Shown: positions 24,301 to 34,789 of the stretch, in pieces | Position numbering within the stretch: the stretch's first letter is position 1 | Layout of the letters: the number at the start of each line of letters is the position of its first letter | NCBI GenBank assembly: GCA_008638375.1 | Contig: CM018036.1 | Span: forward strand, 9,269,577 to 9,333,576 | Direction of reading: 5' to 3' | From: Nyssa sinensis | Taxonomy: Eukaryota > Streptophyta > Magnoliopsida > Cornales > Nyssaceae | DNA: 64,000 nt | Notes under the pieces: generated by a model | Seen by the model: the letters and a program-made list of their open reading frames with translations, nothing else | Databases searched by the model: none | Told to the model about the DNA's origin: nothing | Translations under genes and position numbers: made by a program

Positions 24301-27149
24301 ATCCAATTATAGATATTTGAAAAGTTTTCGATCATACAAAATCTTACTGGAATTTCTTATTTCGAAAAATAAAAAAATAAAGAAAAGAAAAACCCTTGAT
24401 AGCTACTTCATTTTTGTAAAGGAAATGAGAACTTAACAATACTTAGAATTATTTAGCTTTTAACTTAATCAAAAACAGTCAGGTTGATCCATTCAATTAG
24501 ATTTTGGATTCTGGATTAGAAACCATATGTGCCATCTCCAGTGTTAAAAAAATATTTAATTATTGGATTTATTATTTCTTCATTAATAGTTTACTTGTGG
24601 AAACAACAATAACACTTTCACATTTGATTTGATGGGAAGTACAAATTTTCTCAACTTCCTATCCTCCCTGATACACTTTCATTTAACAGGAGTCCTTCAG
24701 ATTTTGTAAGACTGGATCAGGACATACTATCACCTCTTGCTGGGAAGCAGCAGTTATATACATATGAAACCATGGACTTCTGGGAACAAATCAAGACTCC
24801 TGGGTAAGCCAGACCTCCAAAAAGCTGTATAAATGCCTCCTTTTCTGTCTTATAGGGACAAGCATGTGACTCTTTTGCTTTGTACCTTTCAGAATGTCTT
24901 TAAAATGCTCTTCTTTGTATCTTGCGCAATTTCGGTTCACATCCCCGCATCTTTTGGCAAGTGGGGATGGCACAAAGGGTGCCACCATTATTGGTAATGT
25001 TTATGTTCATCCATCAGCAAAAGTACATCCAACTGCCAAGGTAATTCTGTTTCCATTTCTTTATGATTCAATTATCCTCATTGAGTAAAATGTCAATGAT
25101 TTATGCAGTCTCCTTGGTATGATGTTTTGTTAATGTTAGGGAATTTTATAAGAGTCAAGAACTATGCTGTTGCATGTGAGTCTTTTGTCTTTGTAATAAA
25201 ACAATATGGGGTTTTATTTATTGTGATTAATCTTCGTACCTTGCACTACCAGTTTAACACACGCGTCATGTAATGTATATATTCTAGTTTTTCATCACTT
25301 GAAGGCTATCAGAAAATTATGTCATATGACTTGCATGATATGGGTTTTACCTGGGAATGTGTACCTTGGAAGCAGATCAATGGAATTAAGAAATTGTTTT
25401 ATTTTTTCTCACCTTGTCTTTTGATGATTTGCTGAGCTTTGACCTAGACATAATTTACTGCATCTGTTTCAGTACTTGGAAAGTCTTTCTTTCTCTGTGT
25501 GGGTTTTTTTATTTTTTGGTTCTCAAATTGTATTCACCTGCATAATTGCATAGAAACGAAGATGGCTTGCCGTTTGCAGGCCTCAAGATGGTTGACAATT
25601 ATCCTGATTTGTGTGCTTGCTTTGACCTCCCTATCTTCTTCAGCTATAGAACTGACTCTTCTGTTATGCCTTTGGAGCAGATCGGTCCCAATGTCTCAGT
25701 TTCTGCAAATGCTCGTATAGGAGCAGGTGTAAGGCTCATCAGTTGTATTATTCTTGACGATGTTGAAATCAAGGTACTCAACCATATTAAAGGATACGAG
25801 TGGCATGAGCAAATTCCATGTAGAACTTGACATTTATATTTTCTGTTTTTCAGGAAAATGCAGTTGTTGTTCATGCAATTGTTGGGTGGAAATCTTCTAT
25901 AGGGAGATGGTCTCGAGTCCAGGCAAGTTCAGAAAATTATCTTTAAAAAAAAATCTTGTTGATTGAGAGAAACTGCCTTTTAACATCTGTCTATTTTTAA
26001 AAAGCTTCTTAAATGGTACTTTTTTTTTTCATTTAATGCCGACTGTTGTTAAAACACACTGATGCAGTTGGTTCATCCACCGTATCTCTTTGGAATGAAG
26101 TCCATTGTCCTATAAAATTCTCCATCTCAGCCCAAAAAAAGGCAATAACCAATAAAGAAATGCCATTTTAGCATTACAAAATCCATACTTGGCCAATGAA
26201 ATCACTTTGGGTTAATATCCAAAAAAAGGTCTGTGACAATAAGTATTAAAATAAGAATGAGATGACCATATAATGTTTCCCATTCAGATCAGCATTGGAG
26301 TTTGGACCATCCAAGCAGTTTTCTTTTCCAAAACTTTTTTTGACTATTTTCTCATGCATATACACATTATCATCCAGGTAGAATGTGATGTTAAGAGGTT
26401 TCCTTTCAAATGTTGTGACAAATGAAACAATGGATGTGACTGACCTGTGCCCTTCATTAGAGTTCTAAATGGTCCGGTTTTCCTCTTTTCAAGGAATGTC
26501 GTTGAAAATAAAACCTCAAACCGTCATTTCTCTTCTCTGGAACTCTCTAGTCTTTGCCTTTATACCTTGCTATTTCATTTTTCTTTCTCATTTTCTACTT
26601 TACAAGAAAGATTTTGTAGTTAAGCCTTTTTGTTTTGGTGAAAGGTGAGGGCCTTCTTACCTGCCCCATTTAGCACATGAACCGGGCTTCATTAGATCAG
26701 TAATGGGGAAAACAACAAGGTTTTAGATCACTAACGTCTGTAATCACCACTAGTCATTTCATCTTTCACACTTCTTATTCTGCATTTTCCATCCATTTTT
26801 AACCCCCTTTGCCCGCCAAACACCCCCCAATGTCTTGTTTGCTTCTCCTTTCTGATTTGCAGTTCAGATTTCTTTAAGTTTGATTAATTGTTTCAGGCCG
26901 AAGGAGATTACAATGCAAAACTTGGAATTACAATCCTAGGTACTTTCTTAATGCTTTCTCCCTCTCATTCATTGTTCAGAATTGCTTTCTTGAAGTGATG
27001 AACTGCAATTCATGCAGTACACAACTTAAGTCGATATTTTTTATCCAGGTGAGGCCGTCACCGTTGAAGATGAAGTTGTGGTGATCAACAGCATTGTCCT
27101 TCCAAACAAAACTCTAAACGTTAGTGTTCAAGAAGAAATTTTACTATAA
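18366..27149 (+). CDS. KJC1: KONJAC-type GDP-mannose pyrophosphorylase-like protein (GMPPA-like), 15 exons
   Basis: Homologue of Arabidopsis KJC1/KJC2, which stimulate the catalytic GDP-mannose pyrophosphorylase and support glucomannan synthesis in the cytosol. Exons: 18366-18423, 18892-18989, 19138-19238, 19348-19426, 20008-20068, 20227-20273, 20395-20487, 20611-20701, 22549-22597, 24690-24803, 24893-25040, 25681-25773, 25854-25922, 26897-26939, 27049-27149. They total 414 residues, the family length. The N-terminal nucleotidyltransferase fold carries [12 protein letters not shown] and [12 protein letters not shown]. The C-terminal half has hexapeptide-repeat left-handed beta-helix segments ([18 protein letters not shown], then [16 protein letters not shown]). 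The signature loop reads [13 protein letters not shown], where Arabidopsis (from memory) has K and P in place of E and A. The intron after 25922 begins with GC, so it is a GC-AG intron; all others are GT-AG. No frame break is present. An AATAAA lies at 27331. Confidence 0.95.
21482..21642 (-). mobile_element. tRNA-derived SINE (Au-like), minus orientation, in KJC intron 8
   Basis: Read on the minus strand, the stretch opens with GGTCAGTGCAATGGTAAAAT (an A-box-like tRNA part). An AGTTCGAGTCTT B-box follows, then CTACCCTCCCAGCATCCCGCC. The order of parts recalls the plant Au SINE family. Assignment to Au is by general resemblance only. Confidence 0.55.
21793..22329. mobile_element. hAT-type MITE, copy 2, in KJC intron 8
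   Basis: It begins CTATGAAGCACGAA and ends TGTGCTTCTTAG. The flanks are perfect 8-bp direct repeats CTCACATA (21785-21792 and 22330-22337). Subterminal GGACACG motifs recur near the left end and GTGTC motifs near the right. There is an AT-rich centre and no transposase. This is the longest and best-bounded copy of the three in the window. Confidence 0.88.
22715..23175. mobile_element. Fold-back element with purine-rich and pyrimidine-rich arms, in KJC intron 9
   Basis: The left side (from about 22720) is rich in GGAGAGAAA and TTTGGA motifs. The right side (to about 23170) is rich in TTTCTTTTCT and TCCAAACAAAGG motifs. The outer ends pair imperfectly (CATTTGGACTGAGAGATTTGG against the complement of CCAAAACTTCCAAACAAAGG). 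I could not define a target duplication, so boundaries and superfamily are open. Confidence 0.5.
23266..23699 (-). mobile_element. TRIM: miniature LTR retrotransposon, complete, in KJC intron 9
   Basis: There are two direct repeats of about 152 bp (23266-23418 and 23548-23699). On the minus strand each begins TGATACT and ends near GTTA(C)A. The primer-binding site TGGTATCAGAGC, complement of 23532-23543, lies four bases inside the upstream repeat. A polypurine tract (GGAGGGGGGTGAGAGGAGG, complement of about 23424-23442) directly precedes the downstream repeat. Each repeat holds a TATATAAG box. The interior is only about 130 bp with no coding. GGGAA flanks the element on both sides within a base of the repeat ends, a likely 5-bp target duplication. 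The two repeats have diverged noticeably, so the insertion is old. Confidence 0.85.
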
Positions 27150-27193
27150 TAAAGCAAGATAGATTTCACAAGGGCTTTTATTGCCACAACTGG

Positions 27194-27224
<31 letters not shown>

Positions 27225-28618
27225 GTACGCATGTATTATTGTAGTTGCTACTTAATTTGAGTTTTTGGTAGGAAAACCAATAATTTAATTACTTTATTGT
27301 TCTTTTGTAAATCGACATTTCCGAAGCTAGAATAAAAGAAACTGATTCTTCTATTTTGCTTATTTGCTCCTAACAGATTAAGCATGTCGCTTTTATTCTA
27401 AAAAAGAGAGTAATTATAAGAAGATTAAATGTTGATTATTTGTTACAGTGCACACTCAGATAAGGTAACGCATCAGTTTGGCCAATGATTAGGAATTCCA
27501 TAACTGATATTTTCCCATAATTTAGTCCAAGTTGTATACATAATGGCTCATGATTAGTCGGGATCATTGACCTGATCAACGGTTATGGACATGGACCATA
27601 CAATAATTATTTTGTTCCAATTGTCACAGCCACAGCCTTCGTCAAGTTAATTAACTGCATCTCTCTCATTCTTTGGAGTTGCTCATCCTTGAACACCTTA
27701 AAATGCATTAGGTTGTCAAAGCTTGCAACAGCCTCCTGCAAAGTCTCGTCTCTAAATACAATAAGACAACTTCATATCCACTTCTCAAATGAAAGAAATT
27801 TCAAAGAAAATCAACTAATTAAACAAGCGAAATCCAATAGTTTCTTCCTTGACATATTTGCTTGTATTCCCTCAGTTTTTTCAACTTTTGACAGTGTTGA
27901 ATTTGAGTTTGTGGCAATGACAACTTTAGTTTTCATCTATATAGAAATACTTATACATCTGTATTTCTCATGTGGCAGCAAACTAGACCGAGGTTACACA
28001 GACTACTATTTTAAAATCCTCTTCATCAAGCACACACTTCATTTTTGTAAAGCACACTTCCAACTTCTACTCAATCGTGCACTTTCTAGATCAATCATTT
28101 TTGGACTTTTGCATCTTAGATAATAAGCATATTAAAGGTTGTCATTGATGACTGGACTGAATTCAAGAGGACACAGATATTCTAAACCATTTATTCATGT
28201 TAGATCTACAAAAGAAGAGAGGAAAATGACTATGAACATCCCCGCAGGGGTTTATCAGATGCAAGAAAAAAAAAAGTGAATAAAAACAAATGTTATTCTC
28301 TCTTTTTTTTTTTTTACAACTATCAAATATTACAATTCACATTCAGCATCAGGACATCTCTTTCTCCACAGGATAAGCGTTCCACGTTGATGCATGGAGA
28401 ATCTGCATTCAGCATCAGGCCATCTCTTCTCCCAAGGATTGACATTCCAAGTAGATACATGGAGAATCTGCATTCAACAGCCGGCCATTTCTTTCTCCCA
28501 AGAATAGCCATTCCAAATCAATGCATGGAGAGTATGCATTCAACATCAGGCCATCTCTTCTTTATCATTTTAATGAGAAAGAATGGGATATTAATATTTT
28601 GGTTGTGCACTTCATTGT
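27150..28618. other. Convergent intergenic region between KJC and DEL genes
   Basis: The KJC 3' region holds a CT then CA dinucleotide tract (about 27196-27224) and an AATAAA at 27331-27336. From about 27650 to 28130 the base composition is less skewed. The minus strand gives a short phrase, ETLQEAVASFDNLMHF, followed by more open codons, but with stops upstream, so no gene is called. A 66-bp minisatellite fills 28339-28560 just beyond the DEL stop codon. Confidence 0.55.
28339..28560. repeat. 66-bp minisatellite, about 3.5 units, downstream of DEL
   Basis: The phrase CATTCA(G/A)CATCAGG(C/A)CATCTC recurs at about 28340, 28406, 28471 (changed) and 28537, a regular spacing of 65-66 bp. A second phrase, GCATGGAGA(A/G)TCTGCATTC, recurs with the same period. 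Units differ by several bases. The array ends about 60 bp from the DEL stop codon and so may be transcribed in its 3' UTR. Confidence 0.8.
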
Positions 28619-31600
28619 TTAAATGAAATTATGGGGGAATAAAGTATTAGGAGACTGTTGTATTGGGTTCTTCCCGGCAATTTCAGAGTACCACGATTTC
28701 CATGCTTCCAAGTAATGAGCATAGAGATCTGTCAAGGCTGAAACATCACAGATAAAGCAATTATTTGAAGTATCTTTTGATGCAACTCTTTGATCAGGAT
28801 ATATGCAATCAAAAGAGTAAGGGTGCGTCACTTAAAGTAAGCACTGACCATAAGTTAATGCTGATTGTGATCAGTAGAGCATTATTAGATGCATTCCCAA
28901 TTAACATGGAATAGTTAAAGCAGCATGAACAGGACCTAAACCAATTATTCTAGAACCAAAACCTGACAGGCTAAAGGAACACAAATTGGGCTATCTAAAT
29001 TGCTATATCAATGCGAGATAGCAATATGAAGTCAATGACCAGTTCAAAGAATGGCCAAAAAACAGATCAGTAAGATCATTGTACTGATAATGCCTCAACC
29101 ATATTTTGGAAGCTTACCGTTTCACTATCAATTACCAAAAAGTTAAATTAACAATATTTTTTTGAAGCCTAGAGGAAATGGATTCCAAATTCAAAATAAT
29201 GCTTATAAACATTCTTAAGTAAACAAAAACAAAATATCAAAGAAGAATATTAGCAGTTTCAGGAGAAGAATGCAAAATAATAAAGCCCCTTCTAGGTTTC
29301 CTGGTGTGGATTTGACTCTCCACATATTCCACAGTTTGACGTTCATCTATTTTCCTGACTAACAATGCCCATGACTTATAAACTGTCTTCACTCTTCAGA
29401 TGAGTTGCAATTTGATCAATGCCACAACATGAATGGATAACAATCATGCTAAATTAAACTCCACTGCACAAGGAAACATAAAATAATACCTTGCTGCTTA
29501 TGATACAGAGGATGATAAGTAGAGGCTAGACTTTCCCAATCATGAACTTGTTTCACTTTATTATTCTCGGCAGTGCCAACTTTGGGCACTCTGACAGGAG
29601 CAAAGGGACCAAACTGGTAATTCTTTGAACACGGTCTTAAATCCTGCTCGAAATTGCTCTTATCAACTTCATTTTCCAAAACTCCACATTCCACTTGTTT
29701 ATGCAATTGCATCTTCATAACCTGGTTAGTATTCCCATTAATTGGAGAAACCATCTTGCTCCTCTTAAATGTGGTATTTGTACTTTGAGTCCCAAATGCC
29801 CTTTTCTTAGACTCCTTGGGAACCAAAGCACTCGCTGATCCATTCTCAAATTTTCCTTTCATCCCCAACCACCTGAAGACAGGTTTCCTTGTTTGAGTCT
29901 GCACATCATTTAAGAACTTCTGAATACTAATTGAGGTAAAACTTTATTTTGCCATTTAGGTGACATAAATTAAGAGGGATACTAATTTGATCTCTAAAAG
30001 TTCCTTTCATCTTTCAGTAAGTATCAGCAATAATGGTTTTACCTTCTCAATAAAATTCATGGAAGACAACACGTTTGCAATGTCATAGAGTCGTCTAACT
30101 TTAGCTGCAGAGTTTTTTTGGAGAGAGTGCTAGTCAAAGAGTTTACAGTTCCTCTCCCAGTCAGTAAAAATTCCAGAAAAGGGAAGGTAAGAACCATTAC
30201 CTCTCATCATTGACGGATCAAGGGCATCCCCAAGCAGTACCATTGCAACATCGTCAAGGGAGATCAAACTAACCTATAGAGAGAGTAATTTAACTCAGTA
30301 AAACCAAAGAATTCTTACACAGATAAAACCAATAACAGGGTAAAATATTACAATCTAAAAATTCAACTTACATTAGAGCAAAGAAAGAGCTTGACAAAAT
30401 TCTGTGTAAGAAGCCCCAAAGATTTCTCTTTTCTATTGTCTGTTAAAGTAATGGTTAGAAAATAAGTTGAACATTCTGTTTAAAACATTTCCAACCCATC
30501 TTCAAAACTTCAAATTTGAATATAGGGATGAAAAAAAAAACTCCAACCCATCTTCAAATCATTCTTCAAATTTGAAATTATGAAGATGGCCTTCATTTGT
30601 GATGTTCAAATTTGAAGGTTGAAAAAAAAAATTGAAGATGATCTTCAAATCATTATTCATCCACTAATTATTTTTATAATACTCCAAACTAATAATTAAT
30701 TGTTTTTATATTATTCAAATAAATATTCTCGGCTATTATATATTTTTATTAGTTTCTTATTGTATTTTTATCTTTTTGAGAATTTTTTTTGTTTTTAATT
30801 ATTTCCTAATGTATTTTAATTTCTAATTTCTAGGATATATCATGGAGTTTTAACAAAAAAATGATAAATAATTGAATTTTGGAAAAATATATGTTGAATA
30901 ATTGCACTTTGGACATAAATAATATTTTTAAAAGTGGGTTTGAAGAATGAATAGTGATTTAAAAATTGATATGATTGAAGTAAAAATGTGGAAGCCATCC
31001 TCTTCAAATTTGAACAAGATGCCAAAATGAACATGAAAATGAAATATTTGGGTTGAAGATGCTCTTACTGTAACATTACAATGCAACTTTAACCTGTCCA
31101 ACTGGTAAATTATGCCTACTCTAAAATTATTGCTTGTACCAATAGGTAGATCAGTATATGCAAAGATTGCAACTTGATAAAAAAAAGTATACCAGTTTTG
31201 GATGACACCGAAGATTTAACAGAACTAGGGTTTGATTTGTCTTTCAGGCTTGAATTACTGGGATTTGAAAATCTCTCATCTTCATCATCATCTGGAACCT
31301 AACAATAAGTTAAAAAAGGTGAATCCTGCTACAAAATACATCTTAATAAAAATGACCCAGATGCTAATGGTCAAAATGCTATGTTCAAATTAACATACTT
31401 TTGTGTAATTAATGCCCTGGAACGTACTGAAATTCTCCCTCAAACCCTCTTCCTATCACAGTAAAAGGACAAAACAAATAAACAATTATCAAAGACTAAG
31501 TTCAAAACTTGACACGCCTCCCAAATGTAATTGAACCGAAAGAAATGACTTAGAATAATGACACTTACCTTTAGATCCTGTAAAGCCTTAGGGACTCCTC

Positions 31601-32115
31601 CAAACCCTCTCCAAGAACATTGATTCTTCGCCTTCCTTGAAAGAACCTGAATCAGTCAAAACCCTAATAGGCTCAAAACAAATGTCATATAAAGAATTCG
31701 ATATGCTGAAACAAAAGGGGGAAAGAATTAGAGATCTTACACCGATGCTTTCCAATACATTGACAATGTCATAGATCCGGCGCATCTCAACCTCTGCAAT
31801 CTCACATAAACTATATAATCAACACAAAATCATATGCATACATAAAAAGCACATGGAAATTACAGATCAGATTAAAACCTAGTTGGGATGCGGCATCATC
31901 AAGTCCAATTGTCTCAATACCATCTCGATTGTACAATCTCAAGAAACTGCACAAAATCATATGACAATCAGAAAAACCTAAGAATGAAGGGAAAAGTAGA
32001 AAGATGACGAGAGAGAAGAATACTTGGTGCACACGACTCCAAGAGATTTCTGTTTCCGGCAATAGGTATGATTCCTAGATCCAGATTCTTTGGAGGTAGA
32101 AGAAGATAACGCCAT
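28619..32115 (-). CDS. DEL1: Atypical E2F (DP-E2F-like, DEL1/E2Fe type) transcriptional repressor, 11 exons
   Basis: Atypical E2Fs bind E2F sites as monomers through two DNA-binding domains and repress genes such as those driving the endocycle. Exons, in transcript order: 32115-32024, 31946-31879, 31793-31741, 31646-31569, 31452-31399, 31298-31193, 30439-30372, 30273-30201, 30104-30043, 29898-29490, 28737-28619. All are GT-AG and in phase, giving 393 residues, close to the 350-400 of the family. Winged-helix domain 1 spans about residues 23-90 (SLGVVCTNFLRLYNRDG, then RRIYDIVNVLESIGV). Domain 2 spans about 155-229 (KSLGLLTQNFVKLF, then KVRRLYDIANVLSSMN). There is no marked box or Rb-binding tail. 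A KKRAFG motif near residue 250 and KRSK fit a nuclear signal. In domain 1 the usual VERRRIYD reads VEMRRIYD. A perfect E2F site lies about 100 nt upstream. Confidence 0.95.
30483..31064. mobile_element. Tourist-like MITE in DEL intron 6
   Basis: The right end read inward is GAGCATCTTCAACCCAAAT. The left end reads AAACATTTCCAACCCATC, which matches it imperfectly over about 15 bases. TTA trinucleotides lie at both borders (30480-30482 and 31065-31067), fitting the 3-bp TTA duplication of PIF/Harbinger-derived Tourist elements. The interior holds many CTTCAAATTTGAA-type palindromes and no coding. Confidence 0.55.
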
Positions 32116-32142
32116 TTTTACACAGATCTAAGAATAGATCAA

Positions 32143-32169
32143 AAGAGAGAGAGAGAGAGAGAGAGAGAG
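32143..32169. repeat. GA dinucleotide tract in the DEL leader
   Basis: About 13 GA units lie 28-54 nt upstream of the DEL start codon (reads as CT/TC on the transcribed sense strand). Pyrimidine-rich leaders of this type are common in plant genes. The tract is likely length-polymorphic. Confidence 0.85.
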
Positions 32170-32211
32170 TTGCGTGTGGAGAGAGAAGAGGAACCAGAAA
32201 GGCTTGTTGAC

Positions 32212-32222
32212 TTTGGCGGGAA
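32212..32222. promoter_or_regulatory. Consensus E2F-binding site upstream of DEL
   Basis: TTTGGCGGGAA is an exact match to the plant and animal E2F consensus TTTSGCGSGAA. It sits 97-107 nt upstream of the DEL start codon. A second, imperfect relative (ATTGGCGGCAA, about 32289-32299) lies 70-80 bp further out. Arabidopsis DEL1 is known to be under E2F control through promoter E2F sites, so a feedback role here is a fair inference. Confidence 0.75.
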
Positions 32223-32414
32223 TTCGAATTTGAAATTTATCTACAGAGACGGGCCCGAGTGGTACGAATTACCGCATTTGCCCTCACTATTGGCGGCAAT
32301 TGTTGGTAATTTGCCCCCTACAGATAGATTTAAAAATTGAAAAAAGTAATAGTAGGAAAACCCCTGAGGATTTATGGGAGTACAGAAAAATGTGCAGGCA
32401 AAATAGCCTATTCG

Positions 32415-33440
32415 AAATGTTGGCCGCCTTTGGTTAGTGTTTCAAAACATGTTTCATGATTTTTGAAAATCCAATTCATGTTTGGTTAGGATTTTCAAAT
32501 ACTGTGTTTAAAAACTGATTTTGAAAATTTATTTTCCTTATTTTTGAAAATTTTGAAAATCTTTCCCCTCCATCTCTCTTATCTCCTCTCAACATCACCT
32601 GCCATCTACGACAAACGCATCCATTTTCTATGCAATCCCCCATTGATTTCCGTCTACGACAACCAAACACAGTCCTTACCCACCTATATATACACACATA
32701 CACATACATATAAATATATATGTATGTATGTATCAATTCTAATCGCAGTAACCAGAAACAGAATGAAACCAGAGTAGAGGCCACATATGATACAGGAACT
32801 AGAAAATGATAGAGAGAAATGTTACAGGGAAAAGGTAGCGTAATTCAGGTATTGTTGATGTTTTAACATATAAATCTACAATTGGCAGCAAGATTTCCAC
32901 TTTGAAAGTAAGTATGATTACACAACAGAGAGGCAATCGACAGTCAGCAAGTAATCTAAGTTGCAAAATAATAGCGAAATCGAACCCAAACGTATAAAAT
33001 TTGCTAATAAAGGAGACCAAAAAGAGAAGACGAAAGAGAGAAAGGGAACATATGAAAAAGAAGAAGTCCAACGAATCAACTGGAGCGCCTTGAAGATGAA
33101 GAGGAAACCAAATTCCTCCAGATATAGCAACCACTTGCCATATCCACACAGGTCTAGAACCCCGCCTCAATTGCCGCCCAAACCTGCAATATAATAAAGA
33201 AAAATGTGGCAAAGAAATTGATTCACAGGAAAAGAATTTTTTTTTTTTTGAATTATATCCAAACAGATTTTCCTTTTTTTTTTTAATTCAGATTATTATA
33301 TCTAAACACATTTTCACAGTTTTTAACTCAGAAACTGAATTTTAATTGGCATAACCAAACGTAATTTTATAGTTTTCAAAAAATCAATTACAAAATTTTG
33401 ACATACATTTCAGAAACATTTTAAAAAAAATCATTAATAT
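32415..33440. mobile_element. Long-terminal-inverted-repeat element with non-repetitive interior
   Basis: The left arm (about 32415-32560, containing CATGTTTGGTTAGGATTTTC and AAAAACTGATTTTGAAAA) pairs imperfectly with the complement of the right arm (about 33230-33440, containing CATAACCAAACGTAATTTT and TTAACTCAGAAACTG). Each arm is over 100 bp. The interior (32570-33200) has balanced composition unlike the arms and could be captured sequence. It has a short open frame on the minus strand that I cannot identify. No clear target duplication was found. A partial relative of the right arm occurs at about 53960-54160. Confidence 0.55.
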
Positions 33441-34789
33441 TCATATTTTTCAGACACATGATTTTAATTTGAGTTCTTACATTACTTGTATCAAATATAT
33501 ATATATATATATATGTGTGTATACAAATTTGATTTTTTTGAGAAATATGTTTATATATAATATAATCATGTGATTATATTTACTTAAAATATTTAATGAA
33601 GTTTAAAATATTCTTAAATTAATTATTTATGGTTTTTCTTTTCATCAAACAAGCTAGCTAATACAAATAGAATTTTAATTTCACCAATATACTTTTTTAT
33701 TTCTAATTCCGTCTTGACAAATGTAAATGAAAATATAAAATTAGAAATACATTTAAAATTATTGGCGATATACACAGATATATATATATATATTATCCAT
33801 TTTAAAAATATTATTCTTAATAATAATTCTTTGTAAATGTTTGTTTAACACATACTTCTAAAAGATACATTTGACAGCACAAATTATAGAAATTCACTGT
33901 CTTACAAAAATAGTTAAAAGATGCTTAAAGTATATTTGTCGTGGCGTGTCTAATCAAATATCGCTAGACCAATTCGCAATTCTGTCAACGCTGTTCTTAG
34001 GGACATTTAAAACTCTTTGAATACGCGTCTACAAGCCTATTACGCGATTCTAGTCAGCTAACATTGATGGGCGGTGTGTTTGGCCTCGTGTTGCAAGCCG
34101 AGTACGCGTAGGAACGGGCCATGAATTAGATTCCTGGCAACGCCGATTGAAGCAGCACTAGGAACTCAACACAGTTTACGCTATTAAAATACCCCTCATT
34201 GTTTTTATTTACAAGAATGTCAACCTAATAGGACAGAAGTCCTCAATGCTTTCTAATGTCTCTCTTCTGTGTTTTTTTTTCCTTTTCCCCTCCCTCCTTT
34301 CTTCTTCTCTAGTGTGCCAACCAGAGGAAAGTATTACAATAATTATTTAATATCACTATTTGGGATTATAAAATTAAATTTTATTAACTTAATTTTATAA
34401 CATACTACAAAATAATACTCAATACCATAAAAAAAAACAAAATTTTCATACTCTAAAATCATATTCAATAAGTTATTTTATCATAAAAATCCAGAATCAT
34501 TCTTCAATATCTATCTTCCGTAAGTTAAATCTCTACCAAAATAGTTCTTAAAAAACACAATGCCCCAATCCGCTTTTTCAATTCTCAGGTGCCTTGCCAA
34601 ACTAACTTTTTTAATTCCATGTTTTCCGCTACAAAAAGCTCCCCAAACTACGCATTGTTCAAACAATTAAAATTTTTCCATGAAAGTAATCAACAAGTTC
34701 CTCAAGTAACCCTTCCCATCATATGGTCAATTTGCCACCACAATTTGTCATGGAATAATTTCCTAATTCCAACTATATTACTACAATGA

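Noticed and set aside
27689..28123. A 144-codon open frame on the plus strand
   Set aside because: The sequence shows no recognisable motif or codon bias. The opposite strand looks slightly more protein-like, so no gene was called.
28339..28560. Regular repeats that might suggest a CRISPR-like array
   Set aside because: The units are contiguous 66-bp tandem copies without unique spacers, and the genome is a plant nuclear genome.
28276..28626. A 116-codon open frame on the plus strand across the 66-bp repeats
   Set aside because: It is open because the repeat period is a multiple of three and one unit lacks stops. It has no homology and overlaps the DEL 3' end on the other strand.
32799..33212. 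A 137-codon open frame on the minus strand inside the inverted-repeat element
   Set aside because: The translation is hydrophobic low-complexity Phe/Leu/Ser with no family resemblance, and it crosses into the terminal arm. It is noted only as part of the element's interior.
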